From the NCBI RefSeq assembly GCF_028502605.1, contig NC_079236.1:1054001-1118000 (forward strand): DNA of 64,000 nt, given 5' to 3'. The notes under the pieces are model-generated. The model was not told the origin of the DNA and ran no database searches. It worked only from the letters and a program-made list of their open reading frames with translations. The stretch comes from Trichoderma breve (Eukaryota; Ascomycota; Sordariomycetes; Hypocreales; Hypocreaceae). Position numbers and translations under genes: made by a program. This document shows positions 36,826 to 47,984 of the stretch, piece by piece (within the stretch, counting starts at the first letter, position 1; every line of letters begins with the position of its first letter).

Positions 36826-37152
36826 ATGAAGGTAAGTAAATAAATCAACACACCTCTTCCATTCCACACAAATTCCTCCCAGAATGATATAAACAAAGAA
36901 GAAGAAAAACTCCAATTAACAAGCAATCGAACAAAATAGTTCGCGACTCTCCTCTTCCTTCTCCCCGCCGTCCTCGCTCTCCCAACCGAGCAGGCGCAAG
37001 ACTCCTACGCCATCGATGCGAGCCGCAGTTTCCACTGTCCCGACAAGGTCCAAGGCTTCTGCTCCGCGTCCAACATCAAATCGGGATGCAGCTCAGACGG
37101 AAAGTTTCATTCCGAGGCCATGGATACATGCGGCGAGTGTTCATGTGACTGA
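36826..37152 (+). CDS. Small secreted cysteine-rich protein (72 residues)
   Basis: Exon 1 (36826-36831) encodes only Met-Lys. A 108 nt intron (GTAAGT donor, AATAG acceptor at 36938-36939) is followed by exon 2 (36940-37152). Residues 1-16 form a signal peptide (MKFATLLFLLPAVLALP with cleavage probably near Ala14-Pro17). The mature part of about 55 residues has six cysteines at 35, 43, 52, 66, 69 and 71 (spacing C-x7-C-x8-C-x13-C-x2-C-x1-C), ending CGECSCD, consistent with up to three disulphides. The layout matches fungal small secreted cysteine-rich proteins, whose roles include interaction with plants or microbes. I do not recognise the family and propose no activity. It is too short and too spliced for an ORF scan to find. 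Confidence 0.72.
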
Positions 37153-37492
37153 GCGGTGATGGTGATGGTGGTTTGGAAATGGGTTTGGTGGTATAATCAT
37201 AATACACGGACGGGTTTAATGCGCTTCTTTTTATCAATGCTGCGAGTTTGATACGAGTTCCTTGCTAGCTGCTTAGATTGTTCTAATTACTGTCAGTGGA
37301 AAATGTAAATTGAGCATCAGTCTATTATGCTTGTCTAATAGCATGTGAACAACAAAATCTACCTAAGGTATCTATCCCATGACTGACGCAAGAATCTCAT
37401 CAACTTTTCTTTATCCATCAAACAACAAATCATCATAAAATCAGCAAAAACCTTCCCTCAGACGAGCCTATAACTCCGCCAGGGCAGACCCT
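37153..37492. other. Short intergenic region
   Basis: Convergent 3' flanks of the secreted peptide gene and the dynamin-like gene. Nothing recognised. Confidence 0.45.
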
Positions 37493-39877
37493 TCAGCCTC
37501 TCAAAATCTTAAGGGCTTGGCTCAAGGAGGCAATCTCCTTGGTGAGCCGCTCTCTCTTCTCCTTCACTGCCAGGTCCTCTCCAGCAATAATCTCCAGCTG
37601 CTCTGCCATCATGTTCAGGACCACATTGTCCGACAGCACCGTCAGCGGACCATTATTTGCATGCAACAGATAGTAATCAATCGCCTGCTGACAAACCACG
37701 TCCACAAAGCGGCTTCGCGCAAGATCATAGTACGCATGGAGAGCGTTATGAATAGTCATACCCGTCTCCTCGAGTGAAGACTTCGGCTGCTTCTCGGGTT
37801 CCGTGTCATCGCCCTGCTCTGGGCCAGGCTTTTGCTCATTGAGCTTTAGCTGGTTAAACTTTTCCTCAAAGCGGATGTCGTACGTGATAGTTCGAGTTTC
37901 AAACTCAACAGATAGCAGAAAGTCGACATGCTCCATTGCTCTCGCATATCGCTTCACCAAGCCGTCATGGCCGTCATGGCCGTACAAGAGGAAGGCCCAG
38001 AGCTCCTCACGGACGACAACATCTGGGCAGCACTCTTCCAAAGTTTGGCGTATGAAGTGATGAACAATCAACACCGCGTTGGAGACGTGCGCATACGCGA
38101 TGAATGGCCACTTTTTACCCTGTTCTTTAAAAGTGCATGGCAGCAACATTTCGGCGTTGAACTGGAGAAGCATGTTAGACATATCTCACACTGTTCAGGA
38201 ATTCCAATTGACAACTTACAGTTCCCATCTCATAGCCTCGGGCCTTGATATACTGCTCTTGGATGTGTTCCAACATGCCGCCCACCTGAGGCTTTGAGCA
38301 CCAGTATGGGTTCGAGACAATACGACCCAAATCTTCTTCGCCGAGGTTTGGAATTCGGAAGTGAATTTTCCCATCATATAACGCGGATCGACCCTGTGGA
38401 GGCAATCCGTCATGCATCACAGAACCCTCGTGGTTTTCTGGCTAGTTCTTCGCTGCAGAATGCTCAGATTCAGTGTAAAATTCTCTGGTATGTCCCTTCT
38501 CAAGCATGATACGTGAAAAAGCCTCGTTGATTGCGCGAATTCGAGTAATTAATCTTGTCTTGTCGTCCTCAAAGGTTGCTTTTTCGCTTTCAAAGTACGC
38601 ACTCAAGACCCACCTTCTGAGTAACTTGACTTTCGAAGCAATCTCGCCAACATACGTACGCTGTTTGGTAGAGCTTCGAGGCTCATCCATATCGGCGAGA
38701 AGCGCCCGGCTCATTTCGAGATTCGCCATGATCTCACTCTCGATAGCTGGGAACTCTGCGCGAGCTAGGTTCACCGAGAGATTTTTAATGCGGACACGGA
38801 GTATTGAGATATCCAGTCTGCTGAATGTGATGGTGTTCCATGGAGCTTGTTCAAACAGAGACTGCTCCTGCTGGTGGCGGTTATCCATGTTGCCAGAGGT
38901 GCCACCGGCGCCCAGATTCTCGACGACGTGGTAGCCGAGGGGCAAATCTCGCCGCTCGCCGTGGACTAGATCGCAGAGAGCCGCCTTGGTTGCGTTCTCA
39001 ATAGCAAGATATGGTTTGGTGAGGACAGCCAAAGTCCGTTTCCCTGGGGGGTCAGCTTCAGCTGCAAGTTGGAGAATCTTTTGGTTGATCATGTCGCCAT
39101 TGCAAGGAAGCACGGCGAGTATAATGGTACGGCTGTCATGAATGTAACCATTCCCCATATTCTTCACCAAGTCAATATCCGACTCAGTCGTCAAGCCCGG
39201 AATGGCAGTCTCGAAGATGCCCGGAACATCGATGACCGTAAGGTTATCAGCATTTGGACCGCTGATTTCGATTTTGAGGACATCCAGGCTAAAAGCGCTG
39301 CCTCTGTCTCCTTCATTCTCAGACAGCTTAATACCCATGACTTTGGCGGCCTGCAGAGATTCCCGTTAGTCTTGGCTTCAGGATAATGTGACAATGAGAA
39401 AGCGTGATAGAGATGCTTACATCTTTAAAGATTTTTGGAAACTCGTCAGAAAGAATCCTGTACGTCGATCGTCGAAAGTCTTTGACGAGCTCCTCGCGCT
39501 CTGGAGATGGGTTGTGTGGGATAATGGACACCACTGCGCTCTCTGTAGATTCTCGTCGGCAGACAATTTCTGTGGCATGGCAAGTGCCCCGAGTAGCCGA
39601 ACGCGGAAACTTAAAACCCGTCAAGGCCTTGAGAAGGCTTGACTTGCCGGCACTCTGGTCCCCGATCACCACTATCTACAAGCGAGTTAGCAAATGTTCA
39701 ACCCGTCATCCTTGTTGGGATATCATAAGGACTGACCTGAGGCAAAAGCGCGGGGTGAGATACACCCAATGCACGAAGCCTGTCCGCAATTTCCAACATT
39801 GGTGGAATCCCAAGACCTTGGCCTGGCATGTCTCTGTTGAAAATTGTGCCCATGTTCGAAGTTGTCTCTTCCAACAT
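37493..39877 (-). pseudogene. Dynamin/Mx-like large GTPase gene interrupted by one in-frame TAG
   Basis: Exons read 39877-39737, 39675-39421, 39350-38220 and 38161-37493 (introns 61, 70 and 58 nt), giving 732 codons including the final TGA. One TAG at 38444-38442 splits the frame after residue 434. Domains: N-terminal lead into the GTPase with G1 GDQSAGKSS, switch I PRSATRGTCHATEIVCRR, G3 VIDVPGIFE and a degenerate G4 reading LTKPYLA where TKPD is expected. The stalk (middle) follows to GHTREF, then the TAG, then LPPQGRSALYDGKIHF, stalk return and a GED-like C terminus (ALHAYYDLARSRFVDVVCQQAIDYYLL). The 288 codons after TAG contain no other stop, and splice phases are intact. It could be a recent pseudogene, a readthrough or edited gene, or a truncated GTPase-stalk protein. 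An in-frame 75 nt intron (donor GTATCA at 38512, acceptor CCAG) would also remove the stop, but it deletes the conserved KGHTREF segment. Fungal members of this family are usually cytosolic, and their roles are poorly known. Confidence 0.78.
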
Positions 39878-40920
39878 GAGTTGAGATCACCAACGGAGGA
39901 AGAGTTGAAAAGCTCGAAGAAGGGGAGAAGGGGCCAACGCAATTATCCAATAGGGAAGAATATTATTCCTTCAAAAGTCCCCAGGTATTTCCGGCGAATT
40001 TTCAGTCATGTTTGTTGTTTCAGCTAGCAAAAGACTGGTAGACAGCTGCATGGGATGGGTGGCTGTAGTGCCAGCTACCAGGGTGGTGTAGATGCTGCTG
40101 GCAAGGCGGGCCGTGGGCACCGCATCAGCCATGGCTTGGTGTATGATAGAGCGAGGAAATACGAAGAGGCATGTAGATAGATGCAATTGTAGATTGTGTG
40201 AGAGGGAAGAGATGGTTGGGATGCAGATGAAAGGAGGAGGATGGAAGTTGGGCGATTTGATAGAGCAGGCGATATGCTATCAAGGAGGTAACATGTACCA
40301 TGTACCAGATACTGCAGTTATCTTTGGGCCAGTGACAACTCTAATGCATCTTCTTGTCAATATGCACTCTTACAAAGAGCAATCTAAGTCAATTATCATG
40401 AGTCCCGATGATAACCATCGAGGTTACAAGCCCAATATCATGATTCTCTGCTGGCAGGATCACGCAATCGCCGGTTACTCTCGTCTCAATTGCTTTTTCA
40501 TAGTCTTCGGCGAGGAGACTCATACGCCGCAACCCCCTCTTCGATATAAATTAATAAAATGCCTGCATGTAGATCTATCTACCTGCACCAATTGACCAAA
40601 TCTCAAGTAGTTTTGCACTTGTATAGTCTCTGAAATGCATATCAAGTCGTGAATTCCTACCTGTTGACGTCGGCTGCAGGGTAAGTCTTTTTGCTGCTCC
40701 GACGCCGGATGTGCCCCTCCAAAAACGTGCTCGCCGGTGACTCCCCCCACCACAGCTTCCCGCAAACAGCGGCACTTCTTTGGCTAACAGGCGCCACCAA
40801 CCAACCATATAACCAACTCCATCAAACTTTTTTTTTCTTGGCTCTTGGGATTGTAGAGCTGTCGCCGGTTTTTTCCTTAAGCAAGTCAATCAACCACCAA
40901 TTGACCTAATTGCAACCATC
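39878..40920. other. Divergent intergenic region of the dynamin-like gene and LYS9
   Basis: About 1.04 kb holding both promoters. A 53-codon ATG frame on the minus strand near 39971-40133 has no supporting feature. A TGACTC element is listed separately. Confidence 0.5.
40738..40743 (+). promoter_or_regulatory. Possible Gcn4/CPC1-type site upstream of LYS9
   Basis: TGACTC lies about 180 nt before the LYS9 ATG and matches the core of the general amino-acid control element (consensus TGACTCA; the last base differs here). A six-base match is weak on its own, but it fits a lysine biosynthesis gene. Confidence 0.35.
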
Positions 40921-43324
40921 ATGGCTCCCCAACGTGCTTTGCTGCTGTAAGTCTCGACTCCGAGAAAAAGAAAATAAGAAGAAGACGAGAAAAATTACTC
41001 CAAATGCCCCTCCCCCACTAACAACGTCATGATAGCGGCTCCGGCTTCGTCGCCAAGCCCACGCTCGACATTCTCGCCGAAGCTGGTGTTGAGGTTTCTG
41101 TTGGTGAGCAACTCAGTGCCCAAAGAGATTCAGTTCGATTCGGCTCGGCTCGTCTTGTTTCTCTTCAAGCATCACCTCTCGACTAATCCTCTCCTCTTCA
41201 GCCTGCCGAACTCTCGAAAAGGCAAAGAAGCTCTCCCAGGGCGTCAACCTTGCCTCTGCCATCTCCCTCGACGTCAACGACGAAAAGGCCCTTGATGCTG
41301 CCGTCGCCCAGCACGACCTGGTCATCAGCTTGATCCCCTACACCTACCACGCCGCCGTCATCAAGTCTGCCATCCGAAACAAGAAGCATGTCGTCACCAC
41401 GAGCTACGTCTCAGACGCCATGATGGAGCTTGACCAGCAGGCCAAGGATGCCGGCATCACCGTCATGAACGAGATTGGTGTAAGTCGTGCTGTCATTGGC
41501 CAATGTGAAGATGCTAAGTTGACTATATAGCTTGACCCTGGTATCGACCACCTCAGCGCCGTCGACACCATCAACAATGTCCACGCCGCCGGCGGCAAGA
41601 TTCTGAGCTTCAAGAGCTTCTGCGGAGGACTGTAAATATGCCAAGCATGCGACAATTGGGGATTTTTCACTGACACCTTTTCCATAGTCCGGCCCCTGAA
41701 AATTCAGACAACCCTCTTGGATACAAGTAAGCGCAGCAACAAGTTCTCAATCCACCTCTTTTAATAGAGATCGCTAACGATGCGCGAATTCAAGGTTCTC
41801 CTGGTCGTAGGTGACCCCATCAGCCTGGAACTCGATATGACATTCGAAATATCCACCCAGCATTTCATAGAGACGCGCCCTTATTAAATTTGGTCTAACC
41901 TTGGTATAAATAGATCCCGAGGTGTTTTGCTTGCTCTGCGAAACGCTGCTACCTTCTGGGAGGACGGAAAGATCGTCAATGTTGCCGGTCCTGGTCAGTG
42001 AATCCCGCCAAGCGCTACTACTACATCTGCTGTCCTAAGAAGCAATGATAGGATAAATACTAACACTGTCGCACGCAGAATTGATGGCAACTGCTAAGCC
42101 TTACCACATCTACCCTGGTAAGTCTTTTATAACTAACTACTCACCGTTTACAGTACTCTAACAATCCCCAGGCTATGCTTTCGTCGCTTACCCCAACCGC
42201 GACTCAAGCATCTACAAGGAGCGCTACAACATCCCCGAGGCACAGACCATCATCCGTGGAGTAGGCACCGAATTGTCTTTGTGATTTTATCAAGATACTA
42301 ACATTTTATGTTTCAGACTCTGAGATATGCCGGATTCCCCGAATTCATCAAGGTCCTCGTGGACACTGGCTTCCTCAGCGACGCTGAGCAAGACTACTTC
42401 AAGCAGCCCATTCCCTGGAAGGAGGCTACCCAGAAGCTTCTCAACGCCCCCTCATCTAGCGAGGCCGATCTCGTTGCCGCCGTCTCATCCAAGACAGCTT
42501 TCAAGGACGCCGAGGAGAAGGACCGCTTGATCTCTGGTCTCAAGTGGAGTATGTTTCTATCCCCCTATCGCTTTAACACATGTTGTACCATATTACCTGG
42601 CACATCCGTTATTCTGGCAAATAGTGGTAGTAATCGCTAATCTCGGGATATAGTCGGCATCTTCTCCGATGCCAACATCACTCCCCGCGGAAACCCCCTT
42701 GACACCCTCTGCGCGACTCTCGAGGAGAAGATGCAGTACGAGGAGGGCGAGCGTGACTTTGTCGTAAGTTTTGACCCACCTTACATCAACGAGACACAGC
42801 ACACGTTAACGTCAACCCCCTATAGATGCTCCAGCACAAGTTCGAGATCGAGAACAAGGACGGCAGCCGCGAGACCCGAACCTCCACCCTCGCCGACTAT
42901 GGCGCTCCCATCGGCTCAGGAGGATACCTTAGCATGGAGAAGTTGGTCGGCGTGCCAGCGGGTATTGGTATGTTGCAAGATGAATTTACCCTCACGTGCA
43001 TGCCTGCTTCATGAGAAGGCGAAAGAAGAAAAAGAGAAGCCCGGAAGAAGGGAAATAGCTCACTAATTCGTGTTTGCCACCTATAGCCGCCAAGCAGGTC
43101 CTCGACGGAACCCTGTCCGAGAAGGGTGTTATTGCTCCCATGACCGCCAAGATCAACGACCCGTTAATTAAGGAGTTGGCCAAGTACGGGTAAGTTTTAG
43201 TACATTTCTTTGTTTTACTCCCTATCACCCTCGTGGCCTCAACGGTTACAGCGACAAGAATACTAACAAATTTGTGTCAACTAGTATTGGATTCAAGGAA
43301 AAGGTCATCAAGCACAGTGCCTAA
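40921..43324 (+). CDS. LYS9: Saccharopine reductase (NADP+, L-glutamate-forming saccharopine dehydrogenase)
   Basis: Penultimate enzyme of the alpha-aminoadipate lysine pathway, condensing aminoadipate semialdehyde with glutamate to give saccharopine. Exons are 40921-40946, 41036-41103, 41202-41479, 41531-41631, 41688-41726, 41795-41806, 41914-41993, 42079-42117, 42172-42260, 42317-42548, 42654-42763, 42826-42967, 43087-43189 and 43285-43324 (1359 nt, 452 residues, normal length). The Rossmann motif GSGFVAKPTLDIL is rebuilt across intron 1. Other family blocks are [72 protein letters not shown] and TLRYAGFPEF. Exon 6 is a 12 nt micro-exon encoding the end of KFSWS. Thirteen introns in one enzyme gene is unusually dense for this window. 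All phases agree. Confidence 0.96.
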
Positions 43325-44209
43325 GTGGTTGAAAAAGTCGCAATGTGTGGCGCTATGTGGGATGCCTCGGTAACCAAAAGGCTATGGAGGAAACCAGCTG
43401 AGCTCAGCTAGCAGCAACATTCGTGCTTGGGGTATCCCACGATAGCCTATAGGAAATGTGAAATACTATCCATTTGGCTAAACCACTTGTTAACTGCAGT
43501 AGCCCATGTTGAGGAGTCCCTCGGTGGCCGTAAACGTAAAGCAAGAACTGCAACTAACACACTCGTGAATTAATGACGCCAAGTGCCTTAAACTGCACTA
43601 TTACACACTACCAAGTACCTTGCAGTAGTTCTACACAAATACTGGTAGTTCTACATAAATCTACCCCCAAAACGATTTGTCACAAGGCTCTACACGCAAA
43701 CGATGTGTCACAAGGCAACCAAAACTCGAATCATGCCTGTTCCATTGCAAGTGGAGCAACGAAAATTCTCTTCTATTTGCATGCCCAAAAGAACCAACAA
43801 CAGCCCACACCAAGCAAGCCATCGGGCGATTTTCGCCTCGTTTTTTCTGCTGCATGTAGATGCTTCTAGCCCATCCAACCCTATCCTTCTTGCTCTGCAG
43901 CCTCATTACCACCTCTGGGGTAAAGCAGGTACTTTCTCAAATGGTATATCCATTCCAATGATTCCAAGAATAAAGAAAAAGAAAGAAAGAAAAGAAAAGT
44001 GTATAAACAGGAAAGGAAAGGGAAAGGAGACAATAAAATAACAGAACCAGTTTCATCAATCGTACAACCCCATATACCCCTGAAAAGTAAGGGTACTAAG
44101 AAAAAAACGCCCATCGCTCTGATGAATGTACATATATACATGGGTAGTGGTATATGTTCCGTGAGACAACCAGGAGTAGTCTCTTCTCTCTAATAATGAA
44201 ACAGCTCTA
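43325..44209. other. Convergent intergenic region of LYS9 and the phosphate transporter
   Basis: Two 3' flanks meet here. The part near the transporter is A-rich on the plus strand (about 43970-44040). No gene recognised. Confidence 0.45.
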
Positions 44210-46785
44210 TCAGTCTTTCAAAAGTGATCCGACATCTTGCAGCTGCATCGATGTCGCCAGAGGAGGGGGCCCTCCCCTGTCTATTCGTCCCCAGCCTGCT
44301 CCCCAGCTAGGCAACTCTTGCTGCGCGTATTGTGGTCGGAATCGCGACGAGCTCGCCCCGCCCGGTGCCATAAAGCCGTCCGTCAGCGTAATCTCGTCCG
44401 AGCCGGCGTTTTCGTGAAAGCTGCTGGGACGACGGCTAAGAGCAATCTCGTCGGTTCTATCGCTTCGGGCCTGGGACTTTCTGTTTCGTCTCCGCCAGAA
44501 GCGTGTCCTCTGTTGGGATGGATCGTGTTGGGCGAATATCTCGGGGGACTCCATGATGCCAACCCGAGGGGAGCGTCGGCCGTTGCCAAAGGTGCTGATA
44601 CCGTGCGCTCGCGGATAGAAGAACCCGGCCGGCCGGCCACCACTGAACGGATTCCACGGCCGCAGTCGAGGTGAAGTAATGTTGATACTGCCGTTGCATC
44701 CGGCGTTGTAGCTGGTGCGGGCCTCGCCCGAAAGTTCCTCCAACGTCATCCCCTTTGTCTCCGGTACTAAAAGCGAGACTAGTGTGCCCAGAAGCATAAA
44801 GAGGGCAAAAAGTTGCAAAAGGCGATTCAGGTGCGGCGAGCACTGGTTGCCCGAGCAGTTGGGAGGGGAGTCCTTCCTCAGAATCGGGATGCTGATGACC
44901 TGGGCAATGATGGCGCCGATCTTACCCGAAGCTGCGGAAAGGCCGTGGCCAGTAGACCTGTATCGTGTAGGATAGCATTCTCCAGGAATGATAAAAGTAG
45001 TCGTGTTGGGGCCGAAGTTGAAAAGAAACTGTGCAACAATGTAGAGGGCGAGCATCGCGCCTTCGCTCAAGTGGTGAAAGTAGAAACCGAGGATGCAGAA
45101 GATGACGGTGAGCAACAGAAAGCCGGCGAACTGAAGGGGCTTGCGGCCGACGCTGTCGATGGTGAATACGGCAGCCCAGTACCCAGGAATGGACCCGGCA
45201 CACGCGAGTATGATCATTCCAACGGCTTGGTTGTACAGTTTGTGATACAGTGTACGTCCCGTGGCATAGCCAATGGCACTAAGGACCATAGTATTGTTCA
45301 AGCCTAGACCGTAAAATGCGAGGTCCTATTCATTGTAACCGGGTTAGTAAAATGAGCAATGGGGAGACCTAAATGAAAGAGTCGAGACGCACCAGAAAGA
45401 ACCACGACATTGTTGTGCCAATGAGGACTTTGAGATTTTTCAACTGGCCAAAATAGCTCATCACGTCTGGCCACGAAGCCAGCGGCACATCGAGTGGTTG
45501 CTCGGTAGTCATGGTCCCCGATCGGGATCTCTTCATGGAGCCAAAGTCGCCCTTTGGCCGGCTCGACACGTATGCTCGGATATCGGCATCAGCCTTTTCA
45601 ATGTCGTTTTGGATATCAAAGGTGTAGCGAGGTGTCTCAGGGATGGTGATACGATAGTACAGGGCCAGGACGGCAGGGATGGCCCCAACGCCAACAATGA
45701 TTCGCCACGATCGATCAGCGGCCTCCCTGCATGCCAAATCGCAGGCTCCTTCGGCCGAAATGTCGATATAATGTTTCTTGAACGCCACTGTAGTGATAAG
45801 CGCAACAATGGCGGCTAAAAGCTGACCCAGGCCCTGCATGGAGAAGACAGCAGCCATCATGGCCCCACGCCAGCGTGTCGGCGCAAACCTAGACACAGTT
45901 AGTGATTATGCTGGGAGATGCGACATTTCGGATAAATTCCGTACTCTGATGTTATGACTGAAGAAAGGGGGTAGTCACCCCCAATGCCGATGCCCTAGAG
46001 CCGCGTTAGTTTTGTTATGCCGCGGAAGAGCGGGATAGAAGGGGGTGGGTGGAGGTCTTGTATACCATCATGACGCGCCAGAATACCAGCAGGCCGGCAG
46101 CACTAATCGTGGGACTTGGAGACGCAAGCGCACAGCCAAATGTTCCAATTATGATGATGATGAGCTCAATGCCGTACATACGGCGTCGGCCAAGCGCACT
46201 AAGCCGCAGATTCCCGTCAGCACATCCCATTCCAGAAAACCAGTTCTTCCATCATGTTGGTGCCAAACTTACTCGGCAAGCCAGCCAAAGATTATCATTC
46301 CCAGCACAATACCGCCGCTGGTCGAGGCCTTGAGCGCTTGGTTGACAGGATCGGGTAGAATTCCGTCGTTGCCTCCGTAGCCGTTGAGAGAGCTATCACT
46401 GCTGTAAAAGACCATCCCAAGGAGGGTAGTAATGAGGTTGATGGCGAAGATGTCGTAGGAATCGAGAAAGAATCCAGCTCCGGCGACCAGGACGGCTCGG
46501 ACATCTAAAGTTGGGGTTAGTCAGATACAAACTACAATTTTTGCAACCTTGTTGACAACTACTCTCAACTCCAGGGCTGGCGAGTTGGGACGTACGGTAT
46601 AATCCAAAAGGGACCTTGTCAATCTCGGACAAGGCCAGGCGTCTCCGCAGATTGGGATCGGTAATGTGTGAATAGTCGTTGTAGAAGTTGTGAAAAGCAT
46701 TGTTGCCGCCATACGTGTGGTGGTCGCGGCCACGGATTGATGCTGCTGGCGGCGGCAGCATCTCGCCATCGATGTAGGAAGGCAT
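44210..46785 (-). CDS. Inorganic phosphate:H+ symporter (PHS family, MFS) with long C-terminal tail
   Basis: Pho84-like plasma-membrane transporter of the major facilitator superfamily. Exons are 46785-46596, 46504-46273, 46198-46066, 45994-45945, 45888-45393 and 45325-44210 (738 residues). The family signature GIGIGGDYPLSSVITSE is encoded by the 50 nt fourth exon and its joins. The first helix reads AGAGFFLDSYDIFAINLITT; DALGRRRMYG is the MFS loop 2-3 motif. SIPGYWAAVFTIDSVGRKPLQ and FGPNTTTFIIPGECYPTRYRSTGHG are the second-half hallmarks, and VPETKGMTLEE closes the core. Most Pho84 proteins are about 570-600 residues; here about 165 extra, Arg/Ser/Pro-rich tail residues follow (for example FWRRRNRKSQARSDR), a likely regulatory cytosolic region. 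High- versus low-affinity behaviour cannot be read from sequence. Confidence 0.92.
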
Positions 46786-47751
46786 TGCGGATGGACGTTG
46801 AGATGATTCAGTTGGATAGCAAGGACGAGCCCCGGTTGCCGCTACGGAGAATACATGGGGGACCGGCGACAACAGATGAGGGAGATTTGATAAGAAGCTG
46901 CCGTTTCGAGCTTAACAGCGGGAGAATCGTGGCCTCGTAGATGTCGTGTTAATGATGAGCCTCCCTCGTAGTCGTGTAAAGAAGAATGTCGAGCCAGGCA
47001 ACAGGCTGCTGGGATTCGCAATTCGGCGTTGTTGGGCTAGGAAACAACGGAAAGCAGAAGGATTCCGGTATGGATCGCATGTGCAAAAGACTGGTAGGCC
47101 GCTTTCAAGGCTGGACAATGCGTGCGCCGCAGCTTGGCATAAGGCTGAAAGGATGAGCCGGGTGATTGCTTTTATCAAGGCGATGGGCGAGCCGTACCCG
47201 TACAGTAGATGATGTGTTGCAAGTTCAGGTTCAGGCTGTCTCTATCCGAGGATGGACCTGTAACTGTAAGCCATCAGGCGCTAGACACCGAAAGAAGGGC
47301 TAGCCAGATGGAACGGAGGCGCTGCTCGGGAGTCAGGATTCGGGTGGGTGAGACGAGGCAAAACGCAAAAGAGGGACGGCTTGGTCTTTTGTTTGCTGGA
47401 TGGATGGAGACTCGTACATGCGGCCGAGTGGATGGGATGGATGGAGCCACCGCGAACCGCCACCGGCGAAAGAATGGAAGGGCTGCCAAGGTTCGACAGC
47501 TGAGGAGGTTCGCCTGGCAGGTCAGCGTGAGCGGCTGGTACGAGTTACGTACAAGCAACGAGTTGACGTCTTTTCTCTTTTCTTTGGGTCGTCTCGTTCT
47601 TGTCGTGCCCCGGTCTGGTCTCGTCTGATCTGGGTCTGGTCTCCGTTGTCTCTTGGGGCCAAGTCAGTCAGCACAGCATAACATCATTACAGTAACATGG
47701 AGAGAGAGGAACAAGGCGGAGCAGGGCAGAGAGCAGGGGAGAAGACAGACA

Positions 47752-47767
47752 CTGACTGACTGACTGA
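47752..47767. repeat. CTGA tetranucleotide repeat
   Basis: Four head-to-tail CTGA units in the transporter upstream region. Confidence 0.7.
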
Positions 47768-47976
47768 GCACGGCAGAAGAATGGACATAACGCGACTCAC
47801 CCCCCTCTCTCTCTCGCAAGCTTTTAGCCTCCGTTTCGTCGTCCGGCCCCTCTTTCAACAAGCCAAGCCAAGCCCACTGGACTGGATAGGCACTGCTGCC
47901 GAAATCCTCAGCAAAAAGCTTCTCCCCTGCCCGCGGATGGTGATTGATTGATTGCGTGTGGATCGCCTCGACTACT

Positions 47977-47984
47977 GCACGTGC
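47977..47984. promoter_or_regulatory. GCACGTGC palindrome upstream of the phosphate transporter
   Basis: An E-box with G/C flanks, the type preferred by Pho4/NUC-1-like bHLH factors, about 1.19 kb before the transporter ATG. Occupancy is inferred from consensus only, and the same 8-mer also occurs at 20419-20426. Confidence 0.35.
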
